Origin: Nemophila menziesii
Lineage: Eukaryota > Streptophyta > Magnoliopsida > Boraginales > Hydrophyllaceae
Direction of reading: 5' to 3'
DNA length: 64,000 nt
NCBI GenBank assembly: GCA_029959085.1
Contig: JARWIR010000024.1
Span: 18,712,296-18,776,295 of the forward strand
In this document: positions 1 through 11,218 of the stretch, piece by piece
Position numbering within the stretch: the stretch's first letter is position 1
Layout of the letters: every line of letters starts with the position of its first letter
Program-made: the position numbers and the translations under genes
The notes under the pieces: generated by a model
The model's database searches: none
What the model saw: the letters and a program-made list of their open reading frames with translations, nothing else
What the model was told of the DNA's origin: nothing

Positions 1-1039
1 AGCAAATACTGCAATCTTGGTGATACGGTGGTTAAAACAAACCTTAAGGACTATCTAGTTAGAAGTATGTTTTGTCAGAACTGCTATCGACACTAGACAT
101 TATGTGGTGGTTCAATAGTTAAACACCCTGTCAAGGAGACCATCTAACTACTATTAAAACAATCCTAAAGTGACCAGTTCTAGGAAAGACAATTAATCGA
201 AACACATAAACAAATATAAAGTAAGAAGCTAATATCAGATTAAAACATATAATTCCCAAAGAAACTTAGATAGAAGAATTAGAATTCATAGATTATACAT
301 ATGCAAAACCCAAGCTATGGGAGGTTTAGTTCATACCTGATGGAAATAAACTAAAAGAAATTACAAAAGACATCATCTTGCTCTCTACAATAAACTGGAA
401 GAATAAAACCTTAAGAACTAATTACTATGAGGCAAGGATGATTTACAAGTGATATAAGGGTGTATTTATAGGTGTTTAGAAGATCTAAATTCGTTTTCTT
501 GAGGAAGAGGTAAGGCCTTGGACTTCTAGCCCAACTCAAATTCGTATGGAAATAAAGATAAACACTGCTGGACTATTTTGAGTGTATCTCCTTCGTTATT
601 GGTCGGATTTTGCTCCACAAGATACCAAAAGAATCGCAGCAGAATTATCTAGACCCTTTAAAAGGAAATCCTCAAATTCGGCCTATTTCTTAGGTAAAAA
701 CGCCTATCTTTGGACGTGTATGCAGAATCCCAGATTTAGGCAGTTTTTCCTTTTCCTTTTTAAACTCAGTTTCCTTCTATCTCCAATTACCATGCATATC
801 TCTTTACCATATCTTGTAGTCTTTGACTTGGACTCTAATTAAGCTCCATAATTATCTGTAAAGCTACACACTAAATAAACAATTAAACCTAATATGCTCT
901 AAAAATATTATTTCTACAAATCAAGACTCAAAATAGGAAAGTGCACCTAAAACTCAAGAAAATCGACATTTATGACTTCTAAAACACTAAAAATGATGTC
1001 TCATCCTAACATAAATCTATCACAAATGAGGAGACATCA
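1..1039 (-). repeat. 3' LTR of element A, partial
   Basis: Position 1 aligns with 8459 of the other LTR, so about 500 bp of the R-U5 side lie beyond the window. The U3 start reads TGATGTCTCC on the minus strand and ends at 1039, next to the polypurine tract. A run in the 582-842 stretch is open on the plus strand but is antisense LTR sequence, not a gene. Confidence 0.9.
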
Positions 1040-2637
1040 AGACCCCCAACTCAAAGTTGTATCGTCCCGATACAATAAAAGATAAAAACATAGGGAAGTC
1101 TATAAATACACACTTATAAAATTCTCAATACAATGGGAAAAAGCATAGCAGACTATATAGAATAAACCTAAAGCAACAACTCAGAAAATTTCATGCAATA
1201 ATGTTTATAAACCACATACCTGTACACTTCTCATATCTACAGTCAACACGGCTTGAATTCAAGATCAGATTAGTTTCGCAATGTAAGAAGGATTGGGACT
1301 TTACTCAGTTCCCCAAGAGAGCTATAGATTGTTCATCGATTTTCACTAGTATCAAAGGTCCACTTAACTAATCTCTAATGGCTCAATCACTTCTCATTTA
1401 CATAGCAAAGAATCATAAGGTCTTTAAGGTTGTAATGTAGGCTTAGGGATGGTATGGTATATTTGGATAATTTGGAGTGAGCTTTTGGCTCTCTCCTCAC
1501 TAGCCATCAACGAATCGCCCTAGAGCTTGAGTTACTCTCATACAATGTTTCTCACTCAACCCAATGATTTCTTTGATGCTCAATTTTGCATCCCCAATAA
1601 CCCAATTAAAGCTCAAGATGTTCACATAAAAATCCACTTTGCCGGTCCGAATATATATATTATCTTTTCTATTCAAATCAAATATTTTCTATAGCTATGT
1701 CTCTCTTTTAATGATGAGATATCACACTATTTTTCTCATATATATATTTTTCTTTTTATGCCCTTGTTGGCAAATTTAGCTCGTAGCTTCTTTTTCATTC
1801 ACTATTACCCCGGCAAAGGGTTACAATAAAAACTGTGAAACATCATCAATATAAAGCACAAAGTACAATTAATAAGCTAAAAATCCCAACCCAATAACAA
1901 TTCCCATAATGGTGGACCCACCACCCCAAACTCAAGCTCTAAAACAACTGTCTATGCATCGCGATTCGAGTGCGGGTCATATGGAAAAGTCCTATAATTA
2001 AAGGGAAATGGCTTATAACGTGTTTCAATAAAAAAGCTTTAGAAAGGCTAGAAGGGGCTGAGAAGGATATAGCATATAAAATCAAAAATCATAAGGTGAG
2101 AAGGTATAAAAAGGCTTCAAGGGCTTCAAATATGAAAGAACCGCCTTAATCACTTTCTACACTATGTAATTTCGTTATTCTCTTACCTTTAGCACTTTCA
2201 TCAAATGGGTTTATCAACTAGCTTGGATCTCACGGCCTACACACTTTCAAGGTTCCCTGAGATCGAACATACTTTCTATCGCATTGCTCACTAATCTTTT
2301 CTTTACTATCAACGTGTGTTTTCCTGCAAATACTCAAAGCATACAAATACATAGCTCATAAACATATTACTTTCTATCATTAATCTACTGAGCTTATGCT
2401 TTCAAGCTATTAAACACACTCTACATCTAAATCCCATGTATCAAAAATTTTAATTTCACCCAAAAAAAAACAGAGAAAAAAAAATGGAGATGAGGGACAA
2501 CATCCCCACACCCCCAACTCAAAAATGAGCCGTGTCCCCACGACTTGAAAAAAAGACTCAAAAAAACAGAAATTAAAATTAGCAGATAAACATATTTACA
2601 AAAATGGTAAGGAAGAAAGAGAACATACTCTCGAGGC
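1040..2637 (-). other. Non-coding 3' part of element A with polypurine tract
   Basis: There is no convincing ORF in these 1.6 kb. On the minus strand the 3' end is a polypurine tract touching the LTR, with the 13-mer TTGAGTTGGGGGT at 1042-1054. The same or a near motif recurs at 1923-1935 and at 2510-2522. An inverted repeat CTTTGCCGG / CCGGCAAAG lies at 1637-1645 and 1810-1818. All of these have counterparts in elements C and E at the same relative places. Confidence 0.75.
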
Positions 2638-3813
2638 TTAATGCCTCGCATCATTGACATCCAAGGTAGGATTTGCTGGACCTCTCGTTAATTGCTCAAG
2701 GAGTTTCATGATGTGCACTTGATTGGCATTGATTTGTGCCACATCATTGACTAAAGAAGTTTGAGCTGCTTCGAATTTCGTTAAACGCTCCTCCATCTTC
2801 TATTGCTAAGTTTGCTCCTTTTCTTCCTTCGAGATTTGCGTAACACCCGCTCTTCGAAGGATATCCATGATCCAAGCATTATCAATGTAACTCGCTTTAC
2901 ACTCGAGTTTCTCTTCTTCACCCAATACTACATTCCCTTTTAGCACAAGACACGTGATCATAGTTGGAAATTTGACATTATAAACCGATTTAGGAGAGAC
3001 CGAAAATCGTATCACCTCCTCATAGATCAACTGTGCCACATCTACTTCTTCTCCTCTCAAAATACAATCCAATAGTAGCGCGTTCTTCATAGTCACATCC
3101 AAAGTTCGTGTGTTTCCAAAGACATTAGGAATAAGGAAATTGTGCCAAATTCTCGCATCCGCTTGAAGATATTTGTAAGGCCAAGGTGCCTTCAATTCTC
3201 CCTTATGTGATTGTATTTTCTCCTTGTCTAATACATGTTCAAAAAGCAATTCCTCATCAAAGATTTTTCACTTAGCAACTTCTTCTTCAAATTTGCAACA
3301 ACCTTTCAATTTCTTAAACTTGAAGTGGTTTCTAATCTCCTCAACTGTGAAATGAACTAGCTTTCCTCTAATCGGTACACAACCCTTACTATCTCGGCTA
3401 AAGAGGCCTAAATAGAATTCCAAAACTAACTCATGACATAGTTCAAAACGGCTTACCATGAACGAAGACCAACCCAATTTCTCACCAAGCTCTAAGAATC
3501 TCGCGTATTCTCCTGTACCAACTTCTTCCTTGAATAATTTCTCATAAACAAAGGGTAGCTCTATCAATTGTTTCTCTGCAGTGGCTTTTAAAGCTGCTGC
3601 TTTGTCTTGTGGAAGCTGTGTTTTCTCCTTTGCATAAAAGTAAAGCTTTTTACCATTACGATCAAACAAAGGTATTGCAGCATCTTCAACTTTGTCTTTG
3701 CCCTTTGAATTAGAACTAGAACCTTTGTTAATTGATTTCTTATTGACTAAATCCAATCCCTTACTCTTATTCACCTCCCTCTTGTTAGCTAAAATTGTTG
3801 TTCTATTAGTCAT
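2638..3813 (-). pseudogene. ORF2 of element A (putative plant transposon protein-like), three stops
   Basis: The frame follows the intact 392-residue ORF2 of element C from ATG at 3813 to TAA at 2638. It is interrupted by TGA at 3268-3270, TAG at 2806-2808 and TAG at 2800-2802. By comparison with C these replace Arg, Trp and Glu codons, so all are single-base changes and no frameshift is needed. The N-terminus is basic and serine-rich. The middle carries the pattern of the 'putative plant transposon protein' domain, recalled from memory and not searched, with blocks such as LVLEFYLGLF and ADARIWHNFLIPN. The C-terminus is a predicted coiled coil. The function of the family is not established. 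The frame and its decay are clear; the family name is moderately sure. Confidence 0.8.
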
Positions 3814-4242
3814 CTTCAATTGACCCCCAACTCAAAGCTTTAGCAACCCTTGAAATTAAACTCTTGAATTAATGGTTGAAATAGCTTGATTTGGCTTAGG
3901 AAAGTTGAATTGATGATTAATCTCTATGTGGGTGAGGATGATTTGTAATGGGTAGGCTTGGATTTATGAAATTGTAGGATGAATTTGTTGAATTTAAGCT
4001 CTTTGATTCTTCAATTTGGTGATGATTGGATGTTTGATTCTCTCTTGTAATGATGTGGAGAAAAGATTTGATGTGTTTTTTATGATGATTGGGTAGTGTT
4101 TTGGTGTTTGGTGAAGGTCTATATGAGCTTTAATGGAGTTGGGAGAGTTTTGGAGAAGAGAAAGAGGTCTTAGGTTGAATAAATTCATAATAATAAGCTC
4201 AAAACCTTTTTTATAACTCAATCCCGTAACTTTCTCTCTCCT
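3814..4242 (-). other. ORF2 leader of element A
   Basis: This non-coding stretch lies between the palindrome array and the ORF2 start. A polypurine-like copy of TTGAGTTGGGGGT (minus strand, 3823-3835) lies 10 bases upstream of the ORF2 ATG. The corresponding stretch of element C (24346-24773) is almost the same. No ORF in it is conserved between the copies. Confidence 0.6.
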
Positions 4243-4760
4243 TGGCGGCGCTGCGGACTACCCATGCGGACCATGGGGTGCACCGCAGGGTAGTCCGCGA
4301 CATCTGATGCTCGAAAATTTTTGTTCCGTCAAATAACACGTGGCACCATACCCGTGGCACGGGTTTTTGCTCTTGGTGTTGACCTCCGGTATACCGCACA
4401 AATCCTCCGGTATACCGCACCCTCAGCTCAAAAAACTTTTTCGCCTCGGCAAGGAACACGTGGTAGCCACCCCGTGGTACGGGTTTTTGGGTTGCGGACT
4501 AGGGCCCGGTGCACCGGAGGGTACCCCGCGCTATCTGTTGTCAACTCCGTCAAAATACCCGTGGCACCTACCCCGTGGCACGCGTTTTTGGGGCGCGGAC
4601 CATGGTGCGGTGCATGGGGTAGTCCGCGGGTCGAATTTTTCTAGATTCTGGATCAACCCCGTGGCACAACCCGTGGCACGTGTATTGACCTCGCGGACCA
4701 GGGCACGGACCATGGGGTAGTCCGTGGGGTAGTCCGCGGGGTGCATTCTTTTGCTCCAAA
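4243..4760. repeat. GC-rich array of short palindromes in element A
   Basis: About four to five degenerate units of roughly 110-130 bp combine CGGTATACCG (a perfect 10-bp palindrome), CCGTGGCACGG (5-bp arms round one base) and the run GGGTTTTTG. The GC content is far above the surrounding AT-rich sequence. Element C has only about two to two and a half units in the same place (24055-24345), so the array length changes between otherwise near-identical copies. Several open frames cross it on both strands, but they follow the repeat and are not conserved as proteins. Confidence 0.85.
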
Positions 4761-4906
4761 AATTTTTCCTCGCGCTCCCGAACTCGATTTCTCCAATTCC
4801 TACACACCAAAAACACTAATACCTTCCTCAAATATGCATTATCAACTAAAAATAACTAAATTAAACTAAAACTAAAAACCTAAAAGACATGAAAACATAA
4901 AAAAAC

Positions 4907-4960
4907 TACGGGTTGTCTCCCGTACAGCACTTTTGTTTAACGTCTTTCAAAGTTAGACGT
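4907..4960 (-). promoter_or_regulatory. Paired hairpins after the gag-protease stop, element A
   Basis: On the minus strand, 10 bases after the stop, ACGTCT pairs with AGACGT (4955-4960 with 4940-4945) round a 9-base loop. It is followed by TACGGG pairing with CCCGTA (4907-4924) round AGACAA. Both stems are also present in C and in slightly altered form in E. The first is present in B with one compensatory pair change. The role is unknown. Confidence 0.6.
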
Positions 4961-4970
4961 GTTACCTCTG

Positions 4971-7793
4971 TTATGGTTTGCGAATATAGCCTCCCCAACA
5001 ACGAGTAAGGCTATGAACGTCAACTAATCTGCGCTTGACCCCAATTTTGGGGCGAATTTCTATCACCTTAGCTGAAACAACCTTAGTGACAATGAATAGT
5101 CCCATCCACGAATCTTTGAAACTTCGTGGCCTGTTCTCGCGTTTGTGGGCTTTCCATAGGACTTCATGGCCAACCCCAAACTCAATGTTTGGCTCAGTAT
5201 CCACAGGTTTTAAGTGGATCTCCTCGGGAGGGACTTTGTGATGTGAAAGGCTGTGGATGATAGGCACGGTGGGATCCAACTTCCTCGGTTTCTTACCCAA
5301 GACATAGAAGGTCTCGGATACATTCTTAGCATGAAGGGTGATGGTCCCATCCTGGAAGTTGATCACACTTTGACTTGTGGCCATGAAAGGCCGTCCAAGT
5401 ATGATTGGAACCTGCTTATCTGCATCAAACTCAAGAATAACAAAGTCAGTAGGGATGGCGATATTACCTGCACGGACTAAGACGTCCTCCACTGTTCCCC
5501 ATGTCCTTTTCACTGAGTTGTCAGCAAACTGCAACTTCACTGGAGTTTTCTCTGATTTCTGAAGTCCAAGCCTCTCGAACACGGACTTAGGCATAAGATT
5601 CACACCAGAACCCACATCGTACATAGCTTTCACCTTGAGCATACCATGTAATTGAATAGGAAGGTTGAAACTTCCCGGATCTTTAAGCTTTGTTGGTAGC
5701 TCTCTTTCACTTCTTCTTGAAACCCTCAGGTTCTCTCTTGGAATCTCTACACTCGCCTCTTTCTCAGGAACAATTTGCGTATAAACTTGTTGCGGTGTAA
5801 GTCCTCTTTTCGCAATCTCAAGCATTTGGGCGTTAATATTTTCAGGTTGGTACGCCTCTACAAATGTCTTGAGAGCAGTGTCATCTTTAGAATTTGTATC
5901 AGGAATAGTTGATGACACTGGTTGAACAATAGGTGGCGATTCCACCTTCTCTTCTTCTTTCTCTTCTAGCACAGCAGGTGCCACTTCATCTTTCGATTCT
6001 TCTTTTGAGGTTTCTTCCTCTTTAGCCAACTCAGCTGCATACTCCCTAACCGATCGAATTTCATCTTGTATCTCCCTCAGTAACTCTATGAACTCGTCCT
6101 TCTCTTGCTCGTTCTCCACATAAATTTCTAAACAGTCAGATTCATCGGGGCTAGACTCGGTTGGTTTTTCTTCAATACTGGGAACTTCCACGGCACTAAT
6201 GGCAGCATGTGGTGCTTCCTCTTTTGTTTCATCAATTTCAATACATATAGCCTTGCAAGCTTCGAACTCATCCTTGTTTTCACCTCCTTCGATTGCCTTC
6301 ACTTCCTTTTGTTCTACAACACTTGTTAACACTTTGTTTAACTGTGTTACTTGAGTAGTTAGCATCTGAAGTATGGCATCGTGTCCTCTGACCTTCTCGT
6401 CTTGAGCATTAAGAGTTGTGTTTAAACGGTCTAGAGCTTGTACTATCTGTGTATTGTCCATAGATCCTTCTTGAGGATACTGAGGTAAAGCTTTTTGATC
6501 TAAGGAATCGGTATAGGCGTCTTGAGCAGGTTGTTGTGGAGGAGCAGGTCTATTCTGATATTGATTTTGGTACTGACCTCTCTGTTGGTAAGAGTTGTTC
6601 TGGGGTCGCGGTTGATATTGACCAGGATTAGCGGCCCCTTGTGGATTTAAATACTGCATATTCGGATGGTTGCGGTTGCCCCATCGGTTGGATATGAAGT
6701 AAACAGAATGCGGATTTGTTTCACACTCTTCCCATGCGTGATCGTTAACTCCACATTGTTGACAACCTTGTGCTTCTTGTACTACCTTTGTAGCGGCTAA
6801 ATTCTTCTCCATTGCTAACTTCAGCTCTTTGATTTGATGTTCTAACGAGGATATTTGAGCTGAGTTCGCAGTTTCTGTATCTAAACGAAGCGTTCCTCTG
6901 GTCTTGGCTCGCGTTGAAGGCCAACTTCTCTCTTGTTCCATAATATTCTCCAAAACCTCGGAAGCTTCATTGTGATTCATGGACACAAAGTTACCCTTTC
7001 CAATGTTATCCACCTTTTCTCTACCTCTATCATTAAGACCTTCATAGAACATAGCAAGTTGTAGAGCAGGTGTATAACCATGGAGAGGACATCTGATTAA
7101 TTTCTGTTGGAATCTTGTCCATGCTTCTCCCACTGTTTCTCCATCTTCTTGGCAAAATCTTGCAACCTCGGCTTGATCTTTAAGTCTCATGCTCTTCGGA
7201 TAAAATCTGTTAAAGAACGCAGCTTGAAGTTCTCTCCAAGAATGAATGGTTCCATGTGGTTGTCTTTCTAGCCAATCGCTAGCTCTTCCGGTCAAGAAAA
7301 ACGAAAACATATGACACTACAGTTGCTCGCGTGTAATGCCTGGAGTAATGTAGGCATCACAAATCTGCATGAACTTCTGAATCGCTTTTACCGGATCTTG
7401 AATCGCAGTACCGGTGTAGAGTTCGAAACTTTGAAATTGACTGAGCATACCCGGATCGGGTCTAAATTTGATATTCGGAATCTCAGGAGGGCGGTAGCCA
7501 ACTGGTTGAACATGAAAAGGTACGTTAAGGCCAGGTAGATCTTGTTCAACTCGGATCTGTTGATTTTGCCCATTACCTCCTCCTGCTGGTAGTTGTACAC
7601 CAGGTGGATCTTGTTGTTGTCCACCAAGTGCTGGATCTTGTACACCAGGTGGAGGATCTTGTTGACCTCCTCCGACTGGTGGATTTAGTTGGGACGCCAT
7701 AACTCTTCTCAAGGTTCTTTCCTCACGAACTCGTTTGTTGTAAGGTCTGAAGCTCCTCTCAGGCTCCGGTAAAGGAGGCCAAGAATTAAACAC
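4971..7793 (-). pseudogene. gag-protease polyprotein of element A, with integrase-C-like tail, one stop
   Basis: One frame of about 940 codons is interrupted only by TAG at 7317-7319, where C has Tyr. In order it has a Pro/Gln/Gly repeat N-terminus, a retrotransposon gag domain (FYPKSMRLKDQ, WTRFQQKL), a CCHC knuckle (CQQCGVNDHAWEEC) and a long acidic linker. Next comes an aspartic protease with DVGSG and ILGRPF, after the lead-in LKDPGSFNLP. The last ~60 residues, with FKDSWMG and VTKV and ending in WGGYIRK, resemble the GPY/F module at the end of Ty3-type integrases, yet no RT, RNase H or integrase core precedes them. The upstream open frame starts at GTG; the first ATG is at 7700. The product would form particles and process itself; polymerase must come from elsewhere. 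Confidence 0.85.
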
Positions 7794-7933
7794 TGTGAAA
7801 CCTGAAAAAGACTAAAGCAGACCACAAGCGTAAATCTGGAAAAATAAAAATTAAACTAAACTAAAAACTGGAAATAAAAAATAATTAAAAACTAAAACTC
7901 AAAATAGATAACCCACACGCTAACGAGACACAA

Positions 7934-7952
7934 GTCCCCGGCAGCGGCGCCA
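7934..7952 (-). other. Primer binding site of element A (tRNA-Asp type)
   Basis: The minus strand reads TGGCGCCGCTGCCGGGGAC, starting six bases inside the 5' LTR end. From memory this is complementary, with one mismatch, to the 3' end of plant tRNA-Asp(GUC), the primer type reported for Athila elements. Confidence 0.8.
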
Positions 7953-7958
7953 AAAACT

Positions 7959-9496
7959 TGGTGGTGCCTAGGGTGTGATAAAAATAAGATAAAATTAAGC
8001 CAAGAAACTACGCACTCTCACCCTAGACAGGCACAGTACTGCAAGTATTACAGGACGTATGCAAGTTTTAATGATAAGTAGAGTTCGTTCGCAGGGACTT
8101 AAGTGTGTTATACGCGCAAGTAGCAATAACGAGTAAAAGTAAATAATTAGAAGACAGAAAAGAGAAGCAAATAGATTTTCGAATTTAAGAATTAAAACTA
8201 ATTAAAACTAGGAAAATAAAGACAATAAAGTAAAAGATAAGAATATGAGATGAGAAGTATAGCTCAGGTTTTGCTAATATGCACTAATCCTTCTAATCCT
8301 ATCTATAGATCTAGTTCATAAGGGAGAATATTAGCTCTTGGTAATACTTAGTCAAGATTCTAAATTCCCAAGCCTTAGACCTTGAGAGCGACTAAGGGTG
8401 CTACGTCACAACCAAGAAGTGATTTCAAATAGGCTTATCAAACGCCACTAAGGCCCTAAGCAAATACTGCAATCTTGGTGATATGGTGGTTAAAACAAAC
8501 CTTAATGACTATCTAGTTAGAAGTATGTTTTGTCAGAACTGCTATCGACACTAGACATTATGTGGTGGTTCAATAGTTAAACACCCTGTCAAGGAGACCA
8601 TCTAACTACTATTAAAACAATCCTAAAGTGATCAGTTCTAGGAAAGACAATTAATCGAAACACATAAACAAATATAAAGTAAGAAGCTAATATCAGATTA
8701 AAACATATAATTCCCAAAGAAACTTAGATAGAAGAATTAGAATTCATAGATTATACATATGCAAAACCCAAGATATGGGAGGTTTAGTTCATACCTGATG
8801 GAAATAAACTAAAAGAAATTACAAAAGACATCATCTTGCTCTCTACAATAATCTGGAAGAATAAAACCTTAAGAACTAATTACTATGAGGCAAGGATGAT
8901 TTACAAGTGATATAAGGGTGTATTTATAGGTGTTTAGAAGACCTAAATTCGTTTTCTTGAGGAAGAGGTAAGGCCTTGGACTTCTAGCCCAACTCAAATT
9001 CGTATCGAAATAAAGATAAACACTGCTGGACTATTTTGAGTGTATCTCATTCGTTATTGGTCGGATTTTGCTCCACAAGATACCAAAAGAATCGCAGCAG
9101 AATTATCTAGACCCTTTAGAAGGAAATCCTCAAATTCGGCCTATTTCTTAGGTAAAAACGCCTATCTTTGGACGTGTATGCAGAATCCCAGATTTAGGCA
9201 GCTTTTCATTTTCCTTTTTAAACTCGGTTTCCTTCTATCTCCAATTACCATGCATATCTCTTTACCATATCTTGTAGTCTTTGACTTGGACTCTAATTAA
9301 GCTCCATAATTATCTTTAAAGCTACACACTAAATAAACAATTAAACCCAATATGCTCTAAAAATATTATTTCTACAAATCAAGACTCAAAATAGGAAAGT
9401 GCACCTAAAACTCAAGAAAATCGACATTTATGACTTCTAAACACTAAAAATGATGTCTCATCCTAACATAAATCTATCACAAATGAGGAGACATCA
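7959..9496 (-). repeat. 5' LTR of element A, complete (1538 bp)
   Basis: On the minus strand it starts TGATGTCTCC and ends CACCA, directly before the primer site. A TATA-like box (CTATAAATA) lies at 8921-8929 on the minus strand and is conserved in C and E. It is the template copy for the partial LTR at 1-1039. The plus-strand open frame at 9040-9300 is an antisense shadow. Confidence 0.92.
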
Positions 9497-9503
9497 GGGG
9501 TCT

Positions 9504-11085
9504 TGATGTCTCCCTAATTGTTCTTATTTTCAACCCTTAGGAGACATCATTTTTGGTGTTTATTTAATTAATTTGATAGACTTTTGGACTAAATATGCAA
9601 TAATATGATTTTCCTCTTTTATTTCTAGCATTTTTAATTTATTAAGCTTTTGCACGTAATCTTGGTATTTTTAGTGTAAAGTTTACAGGTTTTAGATGTT
9701 AGCTAGAAGAAGAATCCGAGGAGAAAGTCAAAGATCGTAAAAATAAAGTCAAGACTTGAAGATAAATCCCGAAGATATTATTTTTAGAGCTGAAAATCCA
9801 TTTTCCAGGTCATAGATTGCTGATTTCTAGGTGCTTAAGAGCTGATTTAGCCGCTGACCTTTGAAGAGAAAACATTCCTTATCGAGTTACATAACTTTAG
9901 CAACTGGAATGAGGTCAATCGGAGTCATAACGCATCGGGAAAAGCCGTTTTAGTGAAGGCATATCAACAGTTACAGGATTTTGGGCTTAGAAATTGGGCT
10001 TGGACATTTAATTAGTGTTTTATTTTCTGGTCCAAGCCCTAATCCGTTTTTATGCTTATAAAAGGAGGTCTGGACTTTTATTTTTGACACAATTCACTTT
10101 TTACAAGATAAAACACCACAGAGAAGCAACAGAAGGAAGAAAGAAGAAGCTACAAGAGCTGGAGTGGGTCTATAGCTCCGTTCGTAGTCATTCCAATTCC
10201 GGAAATTAGGTTCTTTTCATATTTTAATTTTGTAAACAATATGAATTCTATTTCTTTTAATTTCGTATTTCATTTTAATATGAGCTAAGCTTTTCATAGT
10301 GCTTGAGAACAAACAATGGGTGAATCCTAATTTTATGAAATAACGAATGTTGAATTTGGGTTTCTGTTAAATTAAATTAAAATGGGGCTTTTACTCTTTT
10401 CGATAATTTGTGATTATTTACTGTTTTTAGAGTCGCGAACTAAGAACAGGTATTAGTATCTAGGCTATTCCACATATGTGGCGTGTGGATCATCCTGACG
10501 GAGGGTTTAGATATAGAATTAATTATTCAATCTAGGATAAAAGCTATTGATTCTGACGAACTTAGCTAATTCTAGGGCCAATGAGGTAATAAAACTTAAT
10601 CATCCAACGGTGGATCATATTTACCCTGACGGGACTAGTGACACTTTAGGATCGCCTTATAGTCCACCCTGACGGGGGTATAAGGAATTTAGAATCCCGA
10701 CCATTGTAATTGACCAATTTAGCCCTTAAACAACATAAGTTAGGAAATAAGATTGGGAGGATCCTTGCGTTCTCAAGTACTACATCTCATACTGCGTTTT
10801 CACTCATTTTACTTGCGTCTTAGCTTTTTACTTGCATTTATAATTTGTCTTTCATTTAGTAGTTTTAATAAACAAAACCAAACAAATATTTTATTATCTT
10901 TTACTTTCATAAGTGCATCAATCACTATCTGCTAGACATTGTGATCAACCATTCCGTCCTTGGAACGAATCTGATTTATCAGTTATACTACTTGGGACAA
11001 CCGTACACTTGCGGTTGTGGTTCGATTTACATTTGCATTTATTTTAGAACACACAAAGGACCACCAAACACACAAGGACCAACCA
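9504..11085 (+). repeat. 5' LTR of element B (1582 bp)
   Basis: It starts TGATGTCTCCC and ends ACCAACCA before the primer site. A TATA box (TATAAAA) lies at 10057-10063. Four spaced 'CCTGACGGG'-like tracts (about 10494-10676) also occur in the 3' LTR. Its start faces the start of element A's LTR head-to-head with 7 bases between them. Confidence 0.85.
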
Positions 11086-11091
11086 AGTTTT

Positions 11092-11110
11092 TGGCGCCGC
11101 TTCCGGGGAC
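11092..11110 (+). other. Primer binding site of element B
   Basis: It reads TGGCGCCGCTTCCGGGGAC, one base different from the site in A and C, and starts six bases after the LTR end. It is of the same tRNA-Asp type. Confidence 0.75.
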
Positions 11111-11218
11111 GGTAGCGTGTGACCCGGTGTTAATCCTTTAGTAGTTTAATTGTATTATTATTTTTCAGTTTTACGCTTTGTTTGTTCTTTCTTTTTTCAG
11201 GTTTTACAGGTTTGGTAT

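Larger units (their letters stand above)
1..9496 (-). mobile_element. Element A: Athila-type non-autonomous LTR retrotransposon (left end cut)
   Basis: Reading right to left, the element has a 5' LTR (7959-9496), a primer site (7934-7952), a gag-protease ORF with one stop (4971-7793), paired hairpins (4907-4960), a GC-rich palindrome array (4243-4760), ORF2 with three stops (2638-3813), a non-coding 3' part, a polypurine tract (1040-1058) and a 3' LTR (1-1039). No reverse transcriptase, RNase H or integrase core occurs between the LTRs. The whole layout and most of the sequence match element C on the opposite strand. The overlapping parts of the two LTRs differ at roughly 14 positions by eye count over about 1040 bp, so the insertion is fairly recent. 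Its far target duplication lies outside the window. Confidence 0.88.

Noticed and set aside
582..842. 86-codon open run, repeated at 9040-9300
   Set aside because: It lies antisense inside both LTRs of element A and is repeated only because the LTRs are. The equivalent strand in C is not open.
4243..4760. CRISPR-like or satellite array
   Set aside because: Units are degenerate, lack regular unique spacers, and sit inside a plant retrotransposon.
4321..4831. Several overlapping open runs on both strands
   Set aside because: They are low-stop frames across the GC-rich palindrome array; none is conserved in element C or E.
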